Part shown: positions 14,408 to 17,854 of the stretch, one piece after another
Position numbering within the stretch: position 1 is the stretch's first letter
Layout of the letters: the number at the start of each line of letters is the position of its first letter
DNA from: Bordetella parapertussis
Lineage (GTDB): Bacteria > Pseudomonadota > Gammaproteobacteria > Burkholderiales > SG8-39
Reading direction: 5' to 3'
NCBI GenBank assembly: GCA_945869935.1
Contig: CAMBSA010000003.1
Span: 1 to 17,854 of the forward strand
DNA length: 17,854 nucleotides
Translations under genes and position numbers: made by a program
Notes under the pieces: generated by a model
What the model saw: the letters and a program-made list of their open reading frames with translations, nothing else
Told to the model about the DNA's origin: nothing
Databases searched by the model: none

Positions 14408-15111
14408 CGAAGCAGCGCCGGCATCCGGCTCTCGATCCATTCCTCGACCCGCGCATTGAGCGCTTCGGGAGTCAGACCTTCCGGAGAGATCGGTTCGCCA
14501 ATCAGGACGGTAACCGTGCCCGGTCGCTTTATGAACGCATTGCGCCGCCAGAACAATCCGGCATTGTGGGCGACAGGCACCACCAACGCCCCCGTCTTGA
14601 CGGCAAGCCACGCGCCCCCCACCCGGTATTCGCCGCGCGTTCCGGGTGCGACTCGCGTGCCCTCGGGAAATATCGCGATCCAGAACCCTTGCGAGAGGCG
14701 TTCGCGCCCTTGTGCAAGCATGCGCTTCAAGGCACTCGTGCCTTTTCTGCGGTCGATCGAGATCGGGCTCATCAGAGCGAGTCCCCAGCCGAAGAAGGGA
14801 ATCCAGAGCAGTTCGCGCTTCAACACAAGCACCTGCGGCGGAAAGATCACCTGAAAGGCGAGCGTTTCCCAGGCCGACTGATGTTTGGCGAGGATGATTG
14901 CAGGTTGTGAAGGAAGATGTTCCAGTCCTTCCACACGGTAGCGGATGCCGAGAACGACTTGCGCAAGCGCGATGACCGCCCGTGACCAGCCCGAAATCAG
15001 GCGAAACCGTATCTGCGCAGGCAGCGGGAATGTCGCGAGGGCGAACAGAGCGTAGGGCGGCGTGATCAGCAGCAGTGCCGCGGCGAAGACGAGCGACCTC
15101 AGCAGGATCAT
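14404..15111 (-). CDS. plsC: 1-acyl-sn-glycerol-3-phosphate acyltransferase
   Basis: PlsC acylates lysophosphatidic acid to phosphatidic acid at the inner membrane, feeding phospholipid synthesis. The 235-residue protein has an N-terminal hydrophobic segment (about 3-28) that should anchor it. Block I is KHQSAWETL with His77 and Glu82, an HX4E form where HX4D is the textbook motif. Block II is in the KRELLWIPFFGWGL region (98-111), block III is FPEGTRV at 148-154, and block IV is around LVVPVAHNAG (176-185). I recall HQSAWE in other betaproteobacterial homologues, so the Glu is probably functional. Its start overlaps gmhB and its stop overlaps the YgjP-like gene, each by four bases. Next to gmhB it places lipid and LPS precursor synthesis in one transcript. 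Confidence 0.93.
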   Translation of the reverse strand: MILLRSLVFAAALLLITPPYALFALATFPLPAQIRFRLISGWSRAVIALAQVVLGIRYRVEGLEHLPSQPAIILAKHQSAWETLAFQVIFPPQVLVLKRELLWIPFFGWGLALMSPISIDRRKGTSALKRMLAQGRERLSQGFWIAIFPEGTRVAPGTRGEYRVGGAWLAVKTGALVVPVAHNAGLFWRRNAFIKRPGTVTVLIGEPISPEGLTPEALNARVEEWIESRMPALLR

Positions 15112-15641
15112 TGAAGAAGTGCGGTGGCCGCCGACGCCAAATCGGGATAGATCAGGGTGCCGGGGGGCATTTCACCCTTGTCGCGGGTCTTGGTTCCGTT
15201 TCCGGTGAGCACCAGCATCGGCTGTGCGCCGCACGAATTCGCAGCGTCGAGGTCGCGCTGGCTGTCCCCGATGGCAGGTACCTTTGCGAGCGACGCGCCG
15301 TAGCGTTCGGAGATTGCGTAGTACATGCCGGGGTTCGGCTTTCGATTGGGTGAATTCGACTCTGCCGTGTCGGGACAGTAGAACACCGCCTCGATGCGGC
15401 CGCCGACCTGATTGACCGCGCGGTGCATCTTGGCATGTATCGCATTCAGCGTTGCCATGTCGAACAGTCCGCGGCCAACGCCTGCCTGATTGGTTGCAAC
15501 GACGATGCGCCATCCCGCCTGGGTGAATCGCGCGATCGCCTCGAGGCTGCCGGCGATAGGGCGCCATTCGTCCGGGCTCTTGATGTAGTGCGCGCTGTCG
15601 TGGTTGATCACGCCGTCGCGGTCGAGGATCAGCAGCTTCAC
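15108..15641 (-). CDS. gmhB: D-glycero-beta-D-manno-heptose 1,7-bisphosphate 7-phosphatase
   Basis: GmhB removes the 7-phosphate during synthesis of ADP-heptose for the LPS inner core. The 177-residue HAD phosphatase shows LDRDGVIN with Asp7 and Asp9, VATNQAGVGRG (48-58), RKPNPGM with Lys101, and GDSQRDLDAA (125-134). The usual structural zinc loop is altered. Where family members carry Cys-Pro-His and then Cys-x-Cys just before RKP, this protein reads CPDTAESNSPNRKP at 89-102: Cys89 remains, but His, Cys and Cys are replaced by Asp91, Ser97 and Asn99. The catalytic residues are intact, so activity is likely but zinc binding is not. A related histidinol-phosphate or nucleotide phosphatase role is less likely given length and LPS context. 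The start is GTG, overlapping glyS by four bases. Confidence 0.9.
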   Translation of the reverse strand: MKLLILDRDGVINHDSAHYIKSPDEWRPIAGSLEAIARFTQAGWRIVVATNQAGVGRGLFDMATLNAIHAKMHRAVNQVGGRIEAVFYCPDTAESNSPNRKPNPGMYYAISERYGASLAKVPAIGDSQRDLDAANSCGAQPMLVLTGNGTKTRDKGEMPPGTLIYPDLASAATALLQ

Positions 15642-17755
15642 GCGGCGAGCCTGGACAGGTCGGCGATCCGATTCATGCTCGCGTGAAGCTTGCCGAGGAA
15701 GGCGATGCGGTTCGCGCGCAGCGCGAGGTCCGGGTCCATCACCATTACCTTGTCAAAGTACGCATCGACCAGCGAGCGCAACCCGGCCAGTTTCTTCAGG
15801 CCGGCGGTGTATTCGGTGTTGGCGAAGTCGCGCTCGATCTCCGGTTGCAGTTCGGTGAACGCGAGGCCAAGCGCGCTTTCTTCGGCGAGCACGAAGCGAT
15901 CGCTGTTGAAATCGGCGGGCACCGAGTCCCCCGCCTGCCGGAGGATGTTGCCGATACGCTTGTTCGCGGCGGCGAGGCTGGCGGCTTCCGGCAGTTGATT
16001 GAAGCTGCGCACCGCATCGAGACGCTTGCGCACGAGGTCAACGCGCCCGGGGAGGAGGCAAAGCACGGCATCCACTTCGTGCACACTGAACCCCTGATCG
16101 GTGAAGTAGCCACGCATGCGATCGAAGATGAAGAGCGTCAGCTCGGAACGTGCGTCACCGAATCCGGCGACACCATGGAATCCGCTGAAGGCGGCGTCGA
16201 TCATTTCATTCAGTGGTGCGGCAATTGATTTTTCGCCAAGCAGGCGAATCACCCCAAGCGCGGCACGCCGCAGGCCGAACGGGTCGCGGTCGCCGGTCGG
16301 TTGCTGACCGATACCGAACAGTCCGGCAAGCGTATCCAGTTTGTCGGCGAGCGCGACCACGCAGGCGATCGTGCCCGCGGGAAGCGCGTCCCCGGCATAG
16401 CGCGGACGATAGTGATCCTCGATTGCGTCGGCGACTTCCGCGGGTTCGCCGTCGGCGAGCGCGTAGTAGCGGCCCATGATGCCCTGCAACTCCGGAAACT
16501 CGCCGACCATCGACGAGGTGAGGTCGGCCTTGACAAGCCATGCGGCGCGTTCCGCGAGCGTGGCATCGAGGCCGAGCGTGTGTGCGATCTTCCCGGCGAG
16601 TTTTTCCAGACGTTCGATTCGCTGAAACTGGCTGCCGAGCTTGTTGTGATAGACGATGGATTCGAGCTTCGACACGCGCGACTCGAGCCTGACCTTCTTG
16701 TCGGTTTCGAAGAAAAACCGGGCGTCGGCGAGACGCGGCCGCACGACGCGCTGATTGCCCTCGACGATGTTGCGCGGATCGGCAAGCCGCATGTTGCTCA
16801 CGATCAGGAAGCGGTGGCTGAGCTTGCCCGCGCGCGTGCCGGTGGATTCGAAGAGCGGGAAATACTTCTGGTTCTGCCGCATGGTGAGAATCAGGCATTC
16901 CTGCGGTACGGCGAGAAACTCCGGCTCGAATTCGCCAAGGTAGACCGTCGGACGTTCCACCAGCGCGGTAACTTCGTCCAGAAGCGGGATGACACTCTCC
17001 TCCGGGCCGAGCGACGCGCCGAGCCGTGCGGCTTCCGCATCCAGCTGGGTACGGATATCCGAGCGCCGGCGCTGGAAGTCGGCAATCACGCCGCCCTCGG
17101 ACTCCAGTCGGGTTTCGTATTCGTCGGCGTGTGCAAGCGCGATGTCACGGGTCCCCTGGAATCGGTGACCGTGCGTCAGCCGACCCGAGGTCAGTCCCAG
17201 CACCGAAACCGGCACGATCTCCACGCCGTGCAGGGCGACAAGGCCATGTGCAGGGCGCACGAAATGCACGGTCGTCTCGCCATCGGCGAGCTGGTAACCC
17301 ATCACCTTCGGGATCGGCAACTTTGCGATCGCGTCGGTGATCGCTGACTGCAGGCCCTCGGCGAGCGAAACGCCTGCGAGGGTTCTATGCAGGTAGATGA
17401 ATTCCGCGCCGCCCTCGGTGCGTCGTTCGAGTTGCGCGGTATCCGCGGCAACGCCTTCCTTATCGAGACGCTTGCGAAGTGCGTCGGTCGGCTGATCGCC
17501 GGCGTAGGCAACCTTCGCGGGCCTAAGCTTTTTCGATTCCGCGCGGTCGTCGGCGCGGGCGCGAACCATCGGGACGTGCACTGCGAGGCGGCGTGGCGTG
17601 GCAAAGGCGCGTGACGCGCTTGCGTCGCCGACTATGAGTTGATGCCGCGACAGCGCGGCGACGAGTTCCTGCGCGAACACGCGGCCGAGAGTCTCGAGCG
17701 CCTTAGGCGGAAGCTCCTCGGTGAACAGTTCCACCAGCAGCGGCGCGGTGCTCAT
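15638..17755 (-). CDS. glyS: Glycine--tRNA ligase, beta subunit
   Basis: GlyS is the large subunit of the bacterial alpha2beta2 glycyl-tRNA synthetase and binds tRNA-Gly while GlyQ forms glycyl-adenylate. The 705-residue length is near the usual 690. The N-terminus [15 protein letters not shown] (6-20) is diagnostic. A central conserved region reads [28 protein letters not shown], of which [16 protein letters not shown] is the core, followed by HYRPRYAGD and [13 protein letters not shown]. The C-terminal part (roughly 590-690) is the anticodon-binding domain. The ATG overlaps the glyQ stop, and GGAGG precedes it by four bases. It heads the visible part of the block C operon. Confidence 0.97.
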   Translation of the reverse strand: MSTAPLLVELFTEELPPKALETLGRVFAQELVAALSRHQLIVGDASASRAFATPRRLAVHVPMVRARADDRAESKKLRPAKVAYAGDQPTDALRKRLDKEGVAADTAQLERRTEGGAEFIYLHRTLAGVSLAEGLQSAITDAIAKLPIPKVMGYQLADGETTVHFVRPAHGLVALHGVEIVPVSVLGLTSGRLTHGHRFQGTRDIALAHADEYETRLESEGGVIADFQRRRSDIRTQLDAEAARLGASLGPEESVIPLLDEVTALVERPTVYLGEFEPEFLAVPQECLILTMRQNQKYFPLFESTGTRAGKLSHRFLIVSNMRLADPRNIVEGNQRVVRPRLADARFFFETDKKVRLESRVSKLESIVYHNKLGSQFQRIERLEKLAGKIAHTLGLDATLAERAAWLVKADLTSSMVGEFPELQGIMGRYYALADGEPAEVADAIEDHYRPRYAGDALPAGTIACVVALADKLDTLAGLFGIGQQPTGDRDPFGLRRAALGVIRLLGEKSIAAPLNEMIDAAFSGFHGVAGFGDARSELTLFIFDRMRGYFTDQGFSVHEVDAVLCLLPGRVDLVRKRLDAVRSFNQLPEAASLAAANKRIGNILRQAGDSVPADFNSDRFVLAEESALGLAFTELQPEIERDFANTEYTAGLKKLAGLRSLVDAYFDKVMVMDPDLALRANRIAFLGKLHASMNRIADLSRLAA

Positions 17756-17854
17756 GCAGCCTCCGCGCGCTTGAGCATCGGAAAGCCGAGGCGTTCGCGT
17801 GACTCGAAATAGGCCTGGCCCACCGCGCGTGCCAGTGTGCGGATGCGGCCGATA
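17752..17854 (-). CDS. glyQ: Glycine--tRNA ligase, alpha subunit (3' end only)
   Basis: Thirty-three C-terminal codons plus a stop are visible. They read [20 protein letters not shown] then [13 protein letters not shown]. The stretch with [11 protein letters not shown] matches the end of GlyQ, and the partner gene glyS follows directly with an ATGA overlap (17752-17755). The catalytic domain lies outside the window. Confidence 0.9.
   Translation of the reverse strand, partial: IGRIRTLARAVGQAYFESRERLGFPMLKRAEAA

Noticed and set aside
1..17854. Mobile element, CRISPR array, toxin-antitoxin or defence system
   Set aside because: No direct repeats, transposase or integrase motifs, spacer pattern or small paired genes were seen. 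The genes are core metabolism, translation and envelope functions.

Overview
The window is a gene-dense stretch of a high-GC chromosome, almost certainly from a betaproteobacterium. The evidence is the protein families and the gene order: purH-fis-dusB-ubiH-pepP-murU-amgK diverging from lptD-surA-pdxA-rsmA, next to glyQ-glyS-gmhB-plsC-ygjP-gloA. Order and genus cannot be set from the sequence alone. I see no rRNA, tRNA, CRISPR array, insertion sequence, phage gene or integrase, and no gap between genes longer than about 110 bases.

Layout. Block A (1-6837, minus strand) is read in the order amgK, murU, pepP, ubiH, then dusB, fis, purH. purH runs off the left edge. amgK and murU form the peptidoglycan-recycling kinase/uridylyltransferase pair. 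pepP and ubiH are a Pro-aminopeptidase and a ubiquinone hydroxylase in the same order as in Escherichia coli. dusB and fis overlap by four bases and have a recognisable promoter of their own in the 109-base gap after ubiH.

A 78-base divergent gap (6838-6915) separates block A from block B (6916-13166, plus strand): lptD, surA, pdxA, rsmA and a 221-residue protein of unknown function. LptD is the outer-membrane LPS translocon barrel and SurA is the periplasmic chaperone that helps fold it. pdxA (vitamin B6) and rsmA (16S rRNA dimethylation) follow as in enterobacteria. The unknown gene sits where apaG/apaH might have been expected.

Block C (13185-17854, minus strand) converges on block B. It is read glyQ (3' end only), glyS, gmhB, plsC, a YgjP-type metallopeptidase, gloA. 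All five junctions are 4-base stop/start overlaps, so the block is almost certainly one translationally coupled operon whose promoter lies outside the window.

The content is mainly conserved core genome with a cell-envelope theme (LPS assembly, heptose synthesis, phospholipid acylation, peptidoglycan recycling). I found no accessory or defence system. The points most worth a second look are the uncharacterised protein at 12501-13166, a GmhB lacking most of its usual zinc-site residues, an LptD with only two cysteines, and a perfect 7-bp inverted repeat covering the ubiH start region inside the end of pepP.
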